This document shows positions 27,791 to 36,399 of a DNA stretch of 64,000 bases, piece after piece; the first letter of the stretch is position 1, and each line of letters starts with the position of its first letter. A program made the position numbers and the translations under genes. Below the pieces are notes generated by a model, which was not told the DNA's origin, made no database searches, and worked only from the letters and a program-made list of their open reading frames with translations. Source of the DNA: Thermoactinospora rubra (lineage in GTDB: Bacteria; Actinomycetota; Actinomycetes; Streptosporangiales; Streptosporangiaceae); the NCBI RefSeq assembly GCF_002093975.1, contig NZ_KZ084325.1:62001-126000 (forward strand), written 5' to 3'.

Positions 27791-28236
27791 CGCCTCATGT
27801 GGATCATGGTCAGGTGGTCGTCCATGCGTTCGCGGTGGGTCTCCACGTAGCCGAGCCTGCGGTACAGCCGCAGGTTGCCCTCCGACAGGTGGCCGGTGAA
27901 CAGGTCGAACGCCTCGGCCTGCGGCAGGCTCTCGTGGAGGGCGGCGAGCAGGGCCGTGCCGACGCCGCGTCCCTGGACGTCGGGCGCGACGACGAGCCGG
28001 CCCACCAGGCAGGTGGTGCCCGACAGCTTGCCGCGCACCGCGCCCACGATCCGGTGCCCCTCGACCGCCTTGAGCACGGTGCCCGTCTCGATGGCGGCGC
28101 GGACCTGGTCGACCGACTCCACCAGGGGCGGGATGAACGGGTCGCCGTACAGCTGGGCCTCGGTGACGTAGGCGGCGCGGGTCAGCGTGAGGATCTCCCC
28201 GGCGTCACCGGGGCGGGCGCGTTCGATGTGCGGCAC
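27763..28236 (-). CDS. GNAT family N-acetyltransferase
   Basis: Protein of 157 residues with the GNAT fold. The acetyl-CoA loop is VVAPDVQGRGVGTALLAAL (Q/RxxGxG/A form). The C-terminal FTGHLSEGNLRLYRRLGYVE is the typical N-x-x-x-x-x-Y-x-x-x-G-F/Y motif. The substrate is unknown. The stop lies inside the 3' end of the TIR-NACHT gene, with 28 bp of convergent overlap. Confidence 0.92.
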   Translation of the reverse strand: MPHIERARPGDAGEILTLTRAAYVTEAQLYGDPFIPPLVESVDQVRAAIETGTVLKAVEGHRIVGAVRGKLSGTTCLVGRLVVAPDVQGRGVGTALLAALHESLPQAEAFDLFTGHLSEGNLRLYRRLGYVETHRERMDDHLTMIHMRRQNGASSGT

Positions 28237-28245
28237 GCGGCAACC

Positions 28246-28890
28246 CTAGCTGGCCGCGCCCCTCGCCGACTCGCCGGCGGCCTCGCGGTGGAGGACGAAG
28301 CCCGGGTCGAAGGTCCGCATGGGCCAGTGCACGTCCGTCTGGTACTGGCTGGTCACCTCCACGTGGTGGAGCCGCGTCACCGTCCCGTTGATCTCGATCG
28401 AGCGCAGGCCGTAGGTCACCCCGGCCAGGCCCTGCCCGGCGCCCACGCTGACGAGCCGGCCGTCGGCCACCTCGGCCTGCACCGTGCCGACGCCGACGAA
28501 CAGCTTCACGGCGCACTCCACCCGCAGGAAGCGGCGGCCGTTCAGCAGCGCCTCCACCGAGGGGGCGTGCTCGGAGGCGACGTCGTGCGGGAGGAGGGTG
28601 ACGATCTCCCGGCCGGTGGGGTGCGTGCGCTGCCCGGCCTCGCGGAGCTCGCGATGAGAGTGCCACGCGCCCACGAGGACGTCGCCGAGGCTGACCGTGC
28701 CGAGCAGGTCCATGGCGGCCTGCGCTATCTGGCCGGCGAAGCCGTCGCCGGTCATGCTCTGCGGGACGGCCCCGGCCAGCACGCCGCCGTCCAGGAGGGC
28801 CTGCTGGAGGTGGGCGGCCGCCGTCGCCGCTCCGCCGTACAGCAGCAGGTCGGCGGCGGTGGCCGGGCTGGTGGCGAGGGTCTGGCTCAT
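28246..28890 (-). CDS. Protein of unknown function, operon with secreted protein
   Basis: Protein of 214 residues, soluble, without a signal peptide. The N-terminal third is alpha-helical (LLLYGGAATAAAHLQQALLD), with a glycine-rich AGAVPQSMTGDGFAGQIAQA, and the rest is beta-rich with many valines. I do not recognise the family. Its ATG overlaps the stop of the secreted-protein gene by 4 bp (ATGA), so the two are translationally coupled and probably act together. Confidence 0.6.
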   Translation of the reverse strand: MSQTLATSPATAADLLLYGGAATAAAHLQQALLDGGVLAGAVPQSMTGDGFAGQIAQAAMDLLGTVSLGDVLVGAWHSHRELREAGQRTHPTGREIVTLLPHDVASEHAPSVEALLNGRRFLRVECAVKLFVGVGTVQAEVADGRLVSVGAGQGLAGVTYGLRSIEINGTVTRLHHVEVTSQYQTDVHWPMRTFDPGFVLHREAAGESARGAAS

Positions 28891-29909
28891 CGGCGCCTCT
28901 CTCGGACGGTCTGCCGGCCTGGATCGGGGTGGAGCACGTACCGCAGGCCGCCCGAGGGGCGCTGCCGGGACGGGGAGCGTCTTTTGGCCAGCAGGACGGC
29001 CAGGGCCCCGAGCGCCGCCAGGCCGAGCAGCGGCGTGAGGCCGGTGAGCGTCACCGTCAGGCCCTCCTCGGAGCCTGCGGAGTCCCCCGGGTCCACGAGG
29101 GCGGCGGTGTCGCCGGTGTCGCCGGTCGGAGTCTCGGCGGGCGCCGACGGCGGGGGCGTCGTCCTCCGGGGCGGCCGCCTCGGGCCCGCCGTGGCTGCCG
29201 GGAGCACCTCGAACGGCATGTCGTCGTTGACGGTGACGTCCTCGTAGCAGCTCAGCGTGACCGTCAGCGGGCCCAGGGGGAGGTCGTCGGGCACGGTGAC
29301 GTCGGCGGTGAAGTCGCTTTGCGAGGCGTTGAGCGGCTCGGACTCGTGGGCGTCGCCCCAGGACAGCTGGTAGGCACCGCCGGGGGCGCCTTCGCAGAAC
29401 AGGCCGGTGACGGTGAGGGCGACGGTGCGTCCCGGGCGGGCCGAGGCGGGCTGGAGGGAGGCCTGCAGGATCGACGGCGCCTGCGGTTCTTCGACGGTGT
29501 AGGTCGCGGTGGCGGTTCGCGCGCCGGAGTAGAGGCACTGGGCCCAGATCTCGTACTCGCCCGGCGTCGCCTGCGGGATCACGGCGGTGGTGGACAGGCC
29601 GTCGTCCGCCGTCTTCCGCGCGGTGTCGTCGATGGGCCCGCCGAGCCAGGCGATCCCGTACGGCCCGCCGGACGGGGACGCTCCGGGCCCGTCGTCGGCC
29701 GGGCAGGTCAGCGCCGACGTCAAGGTGACCTCGGTGCCCGCCGGGCCGCTGTCGGGGGTGATCGTCAGCGCCGGCGGCGGGTCGGCCTGCGCGGCGACCG
29801 GCCCGGCGAGGCCGGGCACCGCGATGAGCGCTGTTATGAGCACCGTCTTGAGCGCTGGCTTGAGCGCTGTCACGGCCGCCGGGATCCGGGGCGCTGACGC
29901 AAGCCGCAT
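28887..29909 (-). CDS. Secreted, membrane-anchored Ig-like protein
   Basis: Protein of 340 residues. A signal peptide (ALKTVLITALIAVPGLAGPVAAQA, cleavage near AQA) precedes two Ig-like beta-sandwich repeats, each starting with a LTITPDSGPAGTEVTLTS-type strand and containing a cysteine pair. A Pro/Thr/Arg-rich linker, one C-terminal membrane helix (LLGLAALGALAVLLA) and a basic tail complete it. Sortase-like motifs are absent, so it is probably anchored by the helix alone. ATG at 29909 has AGGAG nearby, whereas the upstream GTG at 29927 would put that site inside the gene. The start codon and ribosome-binding site lie within a long inverted repeat described separately. Confidence 0.75.
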   Translation of the reverse strand: MRLASAPRIPAAVTALKPALKTVLITALIAVPGLAGPVAAQADPPPALTITPDSGPAGTEVTLTSALTCPADDGPGASPSGGPYGIAWLGGPIDDTARKTADDGLSTTAVIPQATPGEYEIWAQCLYSGARTATATYTVEEPQAPSILQASLQPASARPGRTVALTVTGLFCEGAPGGAYQLSWGDAHESEPLNASQSDFTADVTVPDDLPLGPLTVTLSCYEDVTVNDDMPFEVLPAATAGPRRPPRRTTPPPSAPAETPTGDTGDTAALVDPGDSAGSEEGLTVTLTGLTPLLGLAALGALAVLLAKRRSPSRQRPSGGLRYVLHPDPGRQTVRERRR

Positions 29910-29966
29910 GCGCTGTCTCCTCTCCACCCGCGCCTGACGCTAGGGGTGGCGAGGAGACAGCGCATG
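29907..29966 (-). promoter_or_regulatory. Inverted repeat that can hide the start region of the secreted-protein gene
   Basis: CATGCGCTGTCTCCTC (29907-29922) and GAGGAGACAGCGCATG (29951-29966) are perfect 16-bp complements. One mismatch further in, CCACCC (29924-29929) pairs with GGGTGG (29944-29949), around a 14-base loop. In a minus-strand transcript starting upstream of 29966, the inner arm carries the ribosome-binding site and the AUG, so the fold would sequester both. Confidence 0.6.
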
Positions 29967-29982
29967 AGTAAGGGGGTACTCA
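29965..29982. promoter_or_regulatory. TGAGTA-N6-TACTCA palindrome
   Basis: Perfect 6-bp half-sites TGAGTA (29965-29970) and TACTCA (29977-29982) flank a 6-base G-rich spacer. They lie 56 bp upstream of the secreted-protein gene. Symmetric 18-bp sites of this kind are typical of response-regulator or other homodimeric regulator operators; the regulator is unknown. Confidence 0.45.
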
Positions 29983-30006
29983 ATCCCGCGCCGTGCGGTG
30001 ACGCGA

Positions 30007-30040
30007 CGAGGCCCCGCACCTGTGCGGGTGCGGGGCCTCG
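30007..30040 (-). terminator. rpsA terminator
   Basis: A 14-bp perfect stem (CGAGGCCCCGCACC and complement) with a 6-base loop begins 58 bases after the rpsA stop on the minus strand. No gene runs towards it from the other side. Confidence 0.85.
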
Positions 30041-30097
30041 ATGCCGCGTGACCGGCCTGCGGCCGGCGCGAGCCGGGCGGCTCGGCTTACCGGCAGG

Positions 30098-31564
30098 TCA
30101 GCTCTGGCCGCCGGCGAGCTTCTCGCGCAGGGCGGCGAGGGCCTCGTCGGAGGCCAGCGCGCCGCCGGTGCCGGTCTGGGCGGGCTGCTGCGTCTCGCCG
30201 CTGTAGGACGACGGCGCCTCCCCGGCCTCGGCCTCGGCCTTGCGGGCCTCCTCGATCTGCCGCTTGTGGGCCTCGAAGCGCTGCTGGGCCTCGGCGTACT
30301 GCCGCTCCCACTCCTCGCGCTGCTTCTCGAAGCCCTCCAGCCACTCCCCGGTCTCCGGGTCGAAGCCCTCGGGGTAGATGTAGTTGCCGTGCTCGTCGTA
30401 GGTCGCGGCCATGCCGTACAGGGTCGGGTCGAACTCGACCTCGGCGCCCGCGCCCTCGTTGGCCTGCTTGAGCGACAGGCTGATGCGACGGCGGTCGAGG
30501 TCGATGTCGATGATCTTCACGAAGATCTCGTCGCCGACCTGGACGACCTGCTCGGGGATCTCGACGTGGCGCTCGGCCAGCTCGGAGATGTGGACCAGGC
30601 CCTCGATGCCCTCCTCGACCCGGACGAACGCGCCGAACGGCACCAGCTTGGTGACGCGGCCCGGCACGACCTGGCCGATCTGGTGGGTGCGGGCGAACTG
30701 CTGCCACGGGTCTTCCTGGGTGGCCTTGAGCGACAGGGAGACGCGCTCGCGCTCCATGTCGACGTCGAGGACCTCGACGGTGACCTCCTGGCCGACCTCG
30801 ACGACCTCGGAGGGGTGGTCGATGTGCTTCCAGGACAGCTCCGAGACGTGGACCAGGCCGTCGACGCCGCCGAGGTCGACGAAGGCGCCGAAGTTGACGA
30901 TCGAGGAGACGACGCCCTTGCGGACCTGACCCTTCTGCAGGGTGTTGAGGAAGGTCTGACGGACTTCGGACTGGGTCTGCTCGAGCCAGGCGCGGCGGGA
31001 CAAGACCACGTTGTTGCGGTTCTTGTCGAGCTCGATGATCTTGGCCTCGAGCTCCCGGCCGACATACGGCTGCAGGTCGCGGACGCGGCGCATCTCGACC
31101 AGGGACGCCGGCAGGAAGCCCCGCAGGCCGATGTCGAGGATGAGACCACCCTTGACGACCTCGATGACGGTGCCGGTGACGATGCCGTCTTCGTCCTTGA
31201 TCTTCTCGATCGTGCCCCAGGCGCGCTCGTACTGCGCGCGCTTCTTGGACAGGATCAGCCGGCCTTCCTTGTCCTCCTTCTGGAGGACCAGAGCCTCGAC
31301 GTGCTCGCCGACCTCGACGACCTCGGCCGGGTCGACGTCGTGCTTGATGGACAGCTCACGGGAGGGGATGACGCCCTCGGTCTTGTAGCCGATGTCGAGC
31401 AAGACCTCGTCTCGATCGACCTTGACGACGGTGCCCTCGACGATGTCGCCGTCGTTGAAGTACTTGATGGTCTCGTCGATCGCGGCGAGGAAGGCCTCCT
31501 CGGAACCGATGTCGTTGACCGCTACCTGCGGGGTGGTCGAGGTGGCCTCGGTGCTGCTCGTCAT
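30098..31564 (-). CDS. rpsA: 30S ribosomal protein S1
   Basis: Protein of 488 residues with four S1 RNA-binding domains. They begin at GDIVEGTVVKVDRDEVLLDI, GIVTGTVIEVVKGGLILDI, GQVRKGVVSSIVNFGAFVDL and GQVVPGRVTKLVPFGAFVRV. An acidic, Glu/Ala-rich C-terminal tail follows, as usual in actinobacteria, which have four domains where E. coli has six. ATG at 31564 is the first residue of the conserved N-terminus (MTSSTEA). The two domains nearest the C-terminus contain the VHVSELS/VHISELA motif typical of mRNA-binding units. A consensus sigma-70-type promoter lies 139 bp upstream. Confidence 0.98.
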   Translation of the reverse strand: MTSSTEATSTTPQVAVNDIGSEEAFLAAIDETIKYFNDGDIVEGTVVKVDRDEVLLDIGYKTEGVIPSRELSIKHDVDPAEVVEVGEHVEALVLQKEDKEGRLILSKKRAQYERAWGTIEKIKDEDGIVTGTVIEVVKGGLILDIGLRGFLPASLVEMRRVRDLQPYVGRELEAKIIELDKNRNNVVLSRRAWLEQTQSEVRQTFLNTLQKGQVRKGVVSSIVNFGAFVDLGGVDGLVHVSELSWKHIDHPSEVVEVGQEVTVEVLDVDMERERVSLSLKATQEDPWQQFARTHQIGQVVPGRVTKLVPFGAFVRVEEGIEGLVHISELAERHVEIPEQVVQVGDEIFVKIIDIDLDRRRISLSLKQANEGAGAEVEFDPTLYGMAATYDEHGNYIYPEGFDPETGEWLEGFEKQREEWERQYAEAQQRFEAHKRQIEEARKAEAEAGEAPSSYSGETQQPAQTGTGGALASDEALAALREKLAGGQS

Positions 31565-31702
31565 GTGTGGAATTGCTCCGAACGCGGACAGATGTCGATG
31601 TGGCGGACGCGTTGCAGGCCCTTTGTCGATGAAGCCGATTCGACCAGATCGAGCGCGAGCCCGCTCCGTCTGAGGCGCGCGCGAGCCCACAGCGCAGCGA
31701 TC

Positions 31703-31731
31703 AGCATATGAGACCTGGGGCACGGGGTCAA
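31703..31731 (-). promoter_or_regulatory. rpsA promoter
   Basis: On the minus strand TTGACC (31731-31726) and TATGCT (31708-31703) are separated by 17 bp, close to the housekeeping sigma consensus. It implies a transcript starting near 31696 and a leader of about 130 bases before rpsA, long enough for translational autoregulation as known for S1. Confidence 0.75.
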
Positions 31732-31743
31732 TCCAAGTGCCCG

Positions 31744-31768
31744 GCCGGGCCCCTTCGGCACGCCCGGC
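31744..31768 (-). terminator. Terminator of the deacetylase gene
   Basis: GCCGGGC and GCCCGGC form a 7-bp stem around an 11-base loop, starting 8 bases after the deacetylase stop and before the rpsA promoter. Confidence 0.5.
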
Positions 31769-31776
31769 GGGACCCC

Positions 31777-32874
31777 TCAGTAGGCGACGATCCGGGGCCC
31801 GTGGCTGGGCTGAATACTACCCCGAAGTCCGCGCGGCAGGGAGATCCGTTCCGGGTCTCCGTCGGAGACATAGCGCTGGCCTGGGTGTTTGTCGAGCCAT
31901 TCGAGCCAGTACTGCGAGCACCACCGGCGGCACTCGCCCTTCTTGCCGTTGCTTTGGATCCGCTGGATCGCTCCGGGGTCGAAGGACTTCGCGAAGGGCG
32001 AAACCGACGGCTCGGCCCCGGCGAGGAAGACCCCGGCGAAGTCGTAGGACGTGCCGCCCCAGGAGCCCTTGCCCGCGGCCTTCTTCTTGTGCGGCATCAT
32101 CCCGAACGGCAGGGCCATCGTCTTCGACGGCGGCGCGCCCAGCTCGGCCAGCAGCCGCTCCAGCCTGGCGATCTGCTCGCGCACCCGCTTGACCGGCAAG
32201 GCCCGCAGGTTGGGGTGGCCCCAGGTGTGGTTGGCCACCTCGAAGCCGTGCTGGACCAGCCACTGCACCGCCCTGGCCTGCTGGGCGGGGTCGTCCAGGC
32301 CGAAGGGCCGCTTGTTGATCCAGAACGTGGCCACCGGCCGGAAGGAGGGGTACTTGGCCGCCACGCTCAGGATGATCTCCACCGCGGTGTCCTTGACCGG
32401 CCGGCCGGCGGCGTCCAGCGCGAAGTGCGACTCGTGGCCGTCGTCGAAGGTGAGCACCACCGGGAACTTGCCGGCCGGCACGCGGATGTCGCCGGTGGCG
32501 AACTCGCGGGCGGTGATCGGCACGTATCCCCGGCGGGCCAGCCACTCCAGCTCCCTGCGGACCTGGTCGGGTGTGCGGTCGATCGACGCCCAGCGCCTCT
32601 TGACGATCCGGTGGTACATCAGCACCGGCACCAGGCCCGCCTCGTTGGCCTTGACCTGCCTGGCGAACTCGGGCGTGGCCACCACGCCGGGCGGCGGCCG
32701 GGAGACGGTCGAGGGCTGGGCGCTCGGCTGGACGGGCGAGGGCCGGGCGGCCCTGTGGCGCGCCGGGGCCTGCGCGTCAGCGGACGGCATGAGCTGCAGG
32801 ATTCCCAGAGCCAGGACGACCACGATCGCGTTGGCGATGCCGATCAAGCGGACGAGCGACGCCGTACTGCGCAC
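31777..32874 (-). CDS. Secreted polysaccharide deacetylase (NodB/CE4)
   Basis: Protein of 365 residues. An N-terminal signal or anchor segment (LIGIANAIVVVLALGILQLM) is followed by a Pro/Ala-rich linker and a NodB domain. VVLTFDDGHESH supplies the Asp pair and ANHTWGHPNL supplies the H-x3-H metal site, so the catalytic metal ligands are intact. The length of the insert around KKKAAGKGSWGG is unusual. It likely removes acetyl groups from a cell-wall or extracellular glycan outside the membrane. It is a single gene with its own hairpin terminator. Confidence 0.92.
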   Translation of the reverse strand: MRSTASLVRLIGIANAIVVVLALGILQLMPSADAQAPARHRAARPSPVQPSAQPSTVSRPPPGVVATPEFARQVKANEAGLVPVLMYHRIVKRRWASIDRTPDQVRRELEWLARRGYVPITAREFATGDIRVPAGKFPVVLTFDDGHESHFALDAAGRPVKDTAVEIILSVAAKYPSFRPVATFWINKRPFGLDDPAQQARAVQWLVQHGFEVANHTWGHPNLRALPVKRVREQIARLERLLAELGAPPSKTMALPFGMMPHKKKAAGKGSWGGTSYDFAGVFLAGAEPSVSPFAKSFDPGAIQRIQSNGKKGECRRWCSQYWLEWLDKHPGQRYVSDGDPERISLPRGLRGSIQPSHGPRIVAY

Positions 32875-33055
32875 AGAACTCCCAGCCCGAGGACAATTAT
32901 CAGCAAATCTTCAGCGTAGTGGAATGCCCCGGCGAAGCCCGACCAGACACGCGATGGCGGCACAGCACGTCAAGTGCAGATTTCGCCGTGTTTGTCCAAA
33001 TATTTCGTTACCTGTCCGGATCGCTGGCCCGCGCCGCACCGGACGGCGCGTGCGA

Positions 33056-33083
33056 AAGGGGTACGGCGCCCGCCGTACCCCTT
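33056..33083 (-). terminator. polA terminator
   Basis: AAGGGGTACGGC and GCCGTACCCCTT form a perfect 12-bp stem with a 4-base loop, 15 bases after the polA stop. On the minus strand the second arm ends in TTT, giving a short U-run. Confidence 0.85.
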
Positions 33084-33098
33084 ATGCCGGACCGGCCG

Positions 33099-35786
33099 TC
33101 AGTGCCCGGCGTCCTCCCAGGTGCGGCCCACGCCCACCGACACCTCCAGCGGCACCCGCAGCGGGTAGGCGGCGGCCATCTGGTCGCACACGAGCTGCCG
33201 CAGCGTCTCCAGCTCGCCCGGCGCCACCTCGAAGACCAGCTCGTCGTGCACCTGGAGCAGCATGCGCGAGCGCAGCCCCTCCTCGCGCAGCGCCTGCCGC
33301 ACGTTCAGCATGGCCACCTTGATGATGTCGGCCGCCGAGCCCTGGATGGGCGCGTTGAGCGCCATGCGCTCGGCCATCTCGCGCCGCTGCCGGTTGTCGC
33401 TGGTCAGGTCGGGCAGGTAGCGGCGGCGGCCCATGATGGTCTCGGTGTAGCCGTCGGCGCGGGCCTGGGCGACGATCGCGTGGAGGAAGTCGCGCACGCC
33501 GCCGAACTCCTGGAAGTACTCCTCCTTCAGCGCCCGCGCCTCCGCCACCGGGATGTTGAGCTGGCTGGACAGCCCGAAGTCCGACAGCCCGTAGGCCAGG
33601 CCGTAGTTCATCGCCTTGATGCGCGCCCGCAGCTCCCCGTCGACCTGCTCGGGCGGCAGGTCGAACACGCGCGAGGCGGTGGCGGCGTGGAAGTCGTGGC
33701 CGGACTCGAAGGCGGCGATGAGCGACTCGTCGCCCGACAGGTGGGCCATGATGCGCAGCTCGATCTGGCTGTAGTCGGCCGTCAGCAGCGTCTCGTAGCC
33801 CTCGCCGACCACGAAGCCCTGCCGGATGCGGCGGCCCTCGGCGGTGCGGATGGGGATGTTCTGCAGGTTGGGCTTCTCCGACGACAGCCGGCCGGTGGCG
33901 GCGATGATCTGGTTGAAGGTGGTGTGGATGCGGCCGTCGGGGGCCACCTCGGCCAGCAGCCCGGTGACGGTGACCATGAGCTTTTGCTGGTCGCGGTGGC
34001 GCAGCATGATGACGGGCAGCTCGTGGTCGGTCTGGGTGGCCAGCCACGCCAGCTGCTCGGCGTCGGTGCTGTAGCCGGTCTTGGTGCGCTTGGTCTTGGG
34101 CAGGTTGAGCTTGTTGAACAGGATCTCCTGCAGCTGCTTGGGGGAGCCCAGGTTGAACTGCTCGCCGACGACGCGGTGGGCCTCCTCCACGGCCTGCTTG
34201 ACCCCGGCGGCGAACTGCGCCTCCATGGCCGACAGGTGCTCGCGGTCGACCGCGATGCCGGCCCGCTCCATCTCCGCCAGCACCCGCAGCAGCGGCAGCT
34301 CGACCTCCTCCAGCAGCTGGGCGCCGCCCCGCTTGGCCAGGAACCCCTCCAGGGCGTCGGCCAGCTCGCGCACCGCGGCCGCGCGCAGGGCCAGGTCCTT
34401 GGCCGGGGCGTCCTCGTCGTCGCCGAACAGCGCGGGCTGGGCGGTCTCGGCCTGCTCGGCGCGCAGGTCGCGGTTGACGTAGCGGCGGGCCAGCTCCTCC
34501 AGCTCGAAGGTGCGCTGGCCGGGCATGGCCAGGTAGGCCGCCAGCGCCGTGTCGCACGACAGGCCCCGCAGGTCCATGCCCATCGCCCACAGGGCCAGCA
34601 GCGGCCCCTTGGCGTCGTGCACGGCCTTGGGGGCCTCGGAGGCCAGCCAGGCCGACAGGGCCGCGAAGTCGGCCTCGGTGAGCCTGGTCGGGTCGATGTG
34701 GGCGGCCGTGCCGTCGGGCGAGGCGATCGCGATGGCGTCGATGCGGCCGGTGCCGCTGCCGTACGCGCCGCGGAAGGCCAGCCCGGCGCGGCCCCCGGGC
34801 AGCGCCGACAGCCAGCCGGCCACCTCGTCGGGGCCCAGCAGCACGGTCTGGACCTCGAAACCGTGGTCGGGGCCGGCCTCCCCCGAGCCGAGCACCTTGA
34901 AGACGCGCTCGCGCAGCTCGCCGCGGATCTGGAGGGTGTCGAAGAGCTTGTCGATCTCCTCGCGCTCCCACCGGCCCTGCGTGAGGTCCTCGACGCGGAC
35001 GTCGATCGGCACGTCGCGCAGCAGCTGGGTGAGGCGGCGGTTCATCAGCACCTGGTCCAGGTGCTCGCGCAGCTTGTCGCCGACCTTGCCCTTGACCTCG
35101 TCGACCCGGTTGACCAGCTCCTCCAGGGTGCCGAAGTCGCGTATCCACTTGGCGGCGGTCTTCTCGCCCACGCCCGGGATGCTCAGGAGGTTGTCGCTGG
35201 GGTCTCCGCGCAGCGCGGCGAAGTCGGGATACTGCTGCGGGGTCAGCTCGTACTTCTCATAGACGGCCTCGGGCGTGAAACGGGTCATCTCGCTGATGCC
35301 GCGGCGGGTCATCAGCACCGTCACCCGCTCGTCGACCAGCTGGAGCACGTCGCGGTCGCCGGTCACGATGAGCACGTTCATGTCCTGCGCCGCCGCGCGG
35401 GTGGCGAGCGTGGCGATGATGTCGTCGGCCTCATACCCGGGCACCGACAGATACGGGATCTTCATGGCGTCGAGCAGCTCGAAGATCAGGCGCATCTGGT
35501 CGCGGAACTCGTCGGGCGCCGAGGACCTGTTGGCCTTGTAGTCGCCGTAGGTCTCGTGCCGGAACGTGGGCTCGGACCGGTCGAAGCAGACCGCCACGTG
35601 GGTCGGCTGCTCATCGCGCAGCATGTTGGTCAGCATCGAGGTGAAGCCGTAGACGGCGGCCGTCGGCTGCCCGTCGGTCGTCATCAGGTTGGCTTCCTTC
35701 AGCGCATAGAACGCCCGATACGCCAGGGAATGCCCGTCCAGCAACAGCAGACAGGGCCGATTGGGGGTCGCTTCACTCTTCGGCAC
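33099..35786 (-). CDS. polA: DNA polymerase I
   Basis: Enzyme of 895 residues for gap filling and Okazaki processing. The N-terminal 5'-3' exonuclease is intact (LLLDGHSLAYRAFYALK, VCFDRSEPTFRHE, PGYEADDIIATLA). The 3'-5' exonuclease region keeps the fold but lacks the Asp-x-Glu of exonuclease motif I, as usual in actinobacteria, so proofreading is not expected. The polymerase has motif A (TADYSQIELRIMAHLSGDE), the O-helix KAMNYGLAYGLS and motif C LLQVHDELVFEV. Tyrosine stands at the O-helix position that is Phe in E. coli, the residue that governs ddNTP discrimination. It is divergent from the hotdog gene. Confidence 0.98.
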   Translation of the reverse strand: MPKSEATPNRPCLLLLDGHSLAYRAFYALKEANLMTTDGQPTAAVYGFTSMLTNMLRDEQPTHVAVCFDRSEPTFRHETYGDYKANRSSAPDEFRDQMRLIFELLDAMKIPYLSVPGYEADDIIATLATRAAAQDMNVLIVTGDRDVLQLVDERVTVLMTRRGISEMTRFTPEAVYEKYELTPQQYPDFAALRGDPSDNLLSIPGVGEKTAAKWIRDFGTLEELVNRVDEVKGKVGDKLREHLDQVLMNRRLTQLLRDVPIDVRVEDLTQGRWEREEIDKLFDTLQIRGELRERVFKVLGSGEAGPDHGFEVQTVLLGPDEVAGWLSALPGGRAGLAFRGAYGSGTGRIDAIAIASPDGTAAHIDPTRLTEADFAALSAWLASEAPKAVHDAKGPLLALWAMGMDLRGLSCDTALAAYLAMPGQRTFELEELARRYVNRDLRAEQAETAQPALFGDDEDAPAKDLALRAAAVRELADALEGFLAKRGGAQLLEEVELPLLRVLAEMERAGIAVDREHLSAMEAQFAAGVKQAVEEAHRVVGEQFNLGSPKQLQEILFNKLNLPKTKRTKTGYSTDAEQLAWLATQTDHELPVIMLRHRDQQKLMVTVTGLLAEVAPDGRIHTTFNQIIAATGRLSSEKPNLQNIPIRTAEGRRIRQGFVVGEGYETLLTADYSQIELRIMAHLSGDESLIAAFESGHDFHAATASRVFDLPPEQVDGELRARIKAMNYGLAYGLSDFGLSSQLNIPVAEARALKEEYFQEFGGVRDFLHAIVAQARADGYTETIMGRRRYLPDLTSDNRQRREMAERMALNAPIQGSAADIIKVAMLNVRQALREEGLRSRMLLQVHDELVFEVAPGELETLRQLVCDQMAAAYPLRVPLEVSVGVGRTWEDAGH

Positions 35787-35848
35787 ACCCGCAGCCTAGT
35801 CTCCAACTGCGACAGAAAACCTGAGCTCGAGAGAGTGGAGGGCTCCCC

Positions 35849-36253
35849 TTGACGCTGATGGACGCCGCCATGGTCAACGCGATGAGCGAGGGCACGCTCG
35901 CCGCGCGCATGGGCATCGAGTTCCTGGAGGCCAGTGCCGAGCGCGTGGTCGCCCGCATGCCGGTCGAAGGCAACACCCAGCCGTACGGCCTGCTGCACGG
36001 CGGCGCCTCGGCGGTGCTGGCCGAGACGATCGGCTCGATCGGGGCGGCCATCCACGCCGGGCCCGGCCGCATCGCCGTCGGCATCGAGATCAACGCCACC
36101 CACCACCGCTCGGCCACCTCCGGCTACGTGACGGGCGTGGGCACCCGGCTGCACGGCGGGCGCACGCTGGCGACCTACCAGGTCGAGATATCCGACGAAC
36201 AGGGAAGAAAGGTCTGCACCTCGCGTATCACCTGCATGTTGCGCGACAGATGA
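35849..36253 (+). CDS. Hotdog-fold thioesterase (PaaI/YbgC-like)
   Basis: Protein of 134 residues with a single hotdog domain. YGLLHGGASAVLAETIGSIG is the PaaI-type active-site helix, with His, Gly and Glu in place, and GIEINATHHRSATSGYVTG is the typical following strand pair. Such enzymes hydrolyse acyl-CoA or aryl-CoA esters. The TTG at 35849 is the best start: GGAGGG lies six bases before it, whereas the ATG at 35858 is too far from any such site. It is divergent from polA and probably monocistronic. Confidence 0.9.
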   Translation: MTLMDAAMVNAMSEGTLAARMGIEFLEASAERVVARMPVEGNTQPYGLLHGGASAVLAETIGSIGAAIHAGPGRIAVGIEINATHHRSATSGYVTGVGTRLHGGRTLATYQVEISDEQGRKVCTSRITCMLRDR

Positions 36254-36278
36254 ACCTCCGGCGAGTTTCGGTCACCCT

Positions 36279-36308
36279 TTGCACATCACCCCCGTAGGTC
36301 GCTACGGT
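36279..36308 (+). promoter_or_regulatory. Promoter of the liv operon
   Basis: TTGCAC (36279-36284) and TACGGT (36303-36308) with an 18-bp spacer fit an actinobacterial housekeeping promoter. It predicts a start near 36315, leaving a leader of about 370 bases before livH. Confidence 0.55.
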
Positions 36309-36319
36309 GGATCGAAGCA

Positions 36320-36399
36320 GAGCCCGCGGGGGAGGCCGAGTAGATAACGTGTAGGGCCGGGGAAGCCGTACACGGTCCCAAAGGCCCCTCCCCGGGCTC
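36320..36399 (+). ncRNA. Candidate structured 5' leader element (possible riboswitch)
   Basis: Nested pairing starts a few bases after the predicted transcription start. GAGCCCG (36320-36326) pairs with CGGGCTC (36393-36399). The next arm GGGGGAGGCC can pair, with a bulge, to GGCCCCTCCCC. Inside, CGTGTA (36348-36353) pairs with TACACG (36369-36374). GGGCC in that loop can pair with GGTCC just 3' of it (36374-36378), a possible pseudoknot. Purine-rich unpaired stretches TAGATAAC and CCCAAA remain. I cannot match it to a named class. Confidence 0.35.

Noticed and set aside
29964..30206. Small + strand ORF starting ATGAGTAAGG after GAGGAG
   Set aside because: The strong-looking start signal is just the outer arm of the inverted repeat; the product has no coding character.
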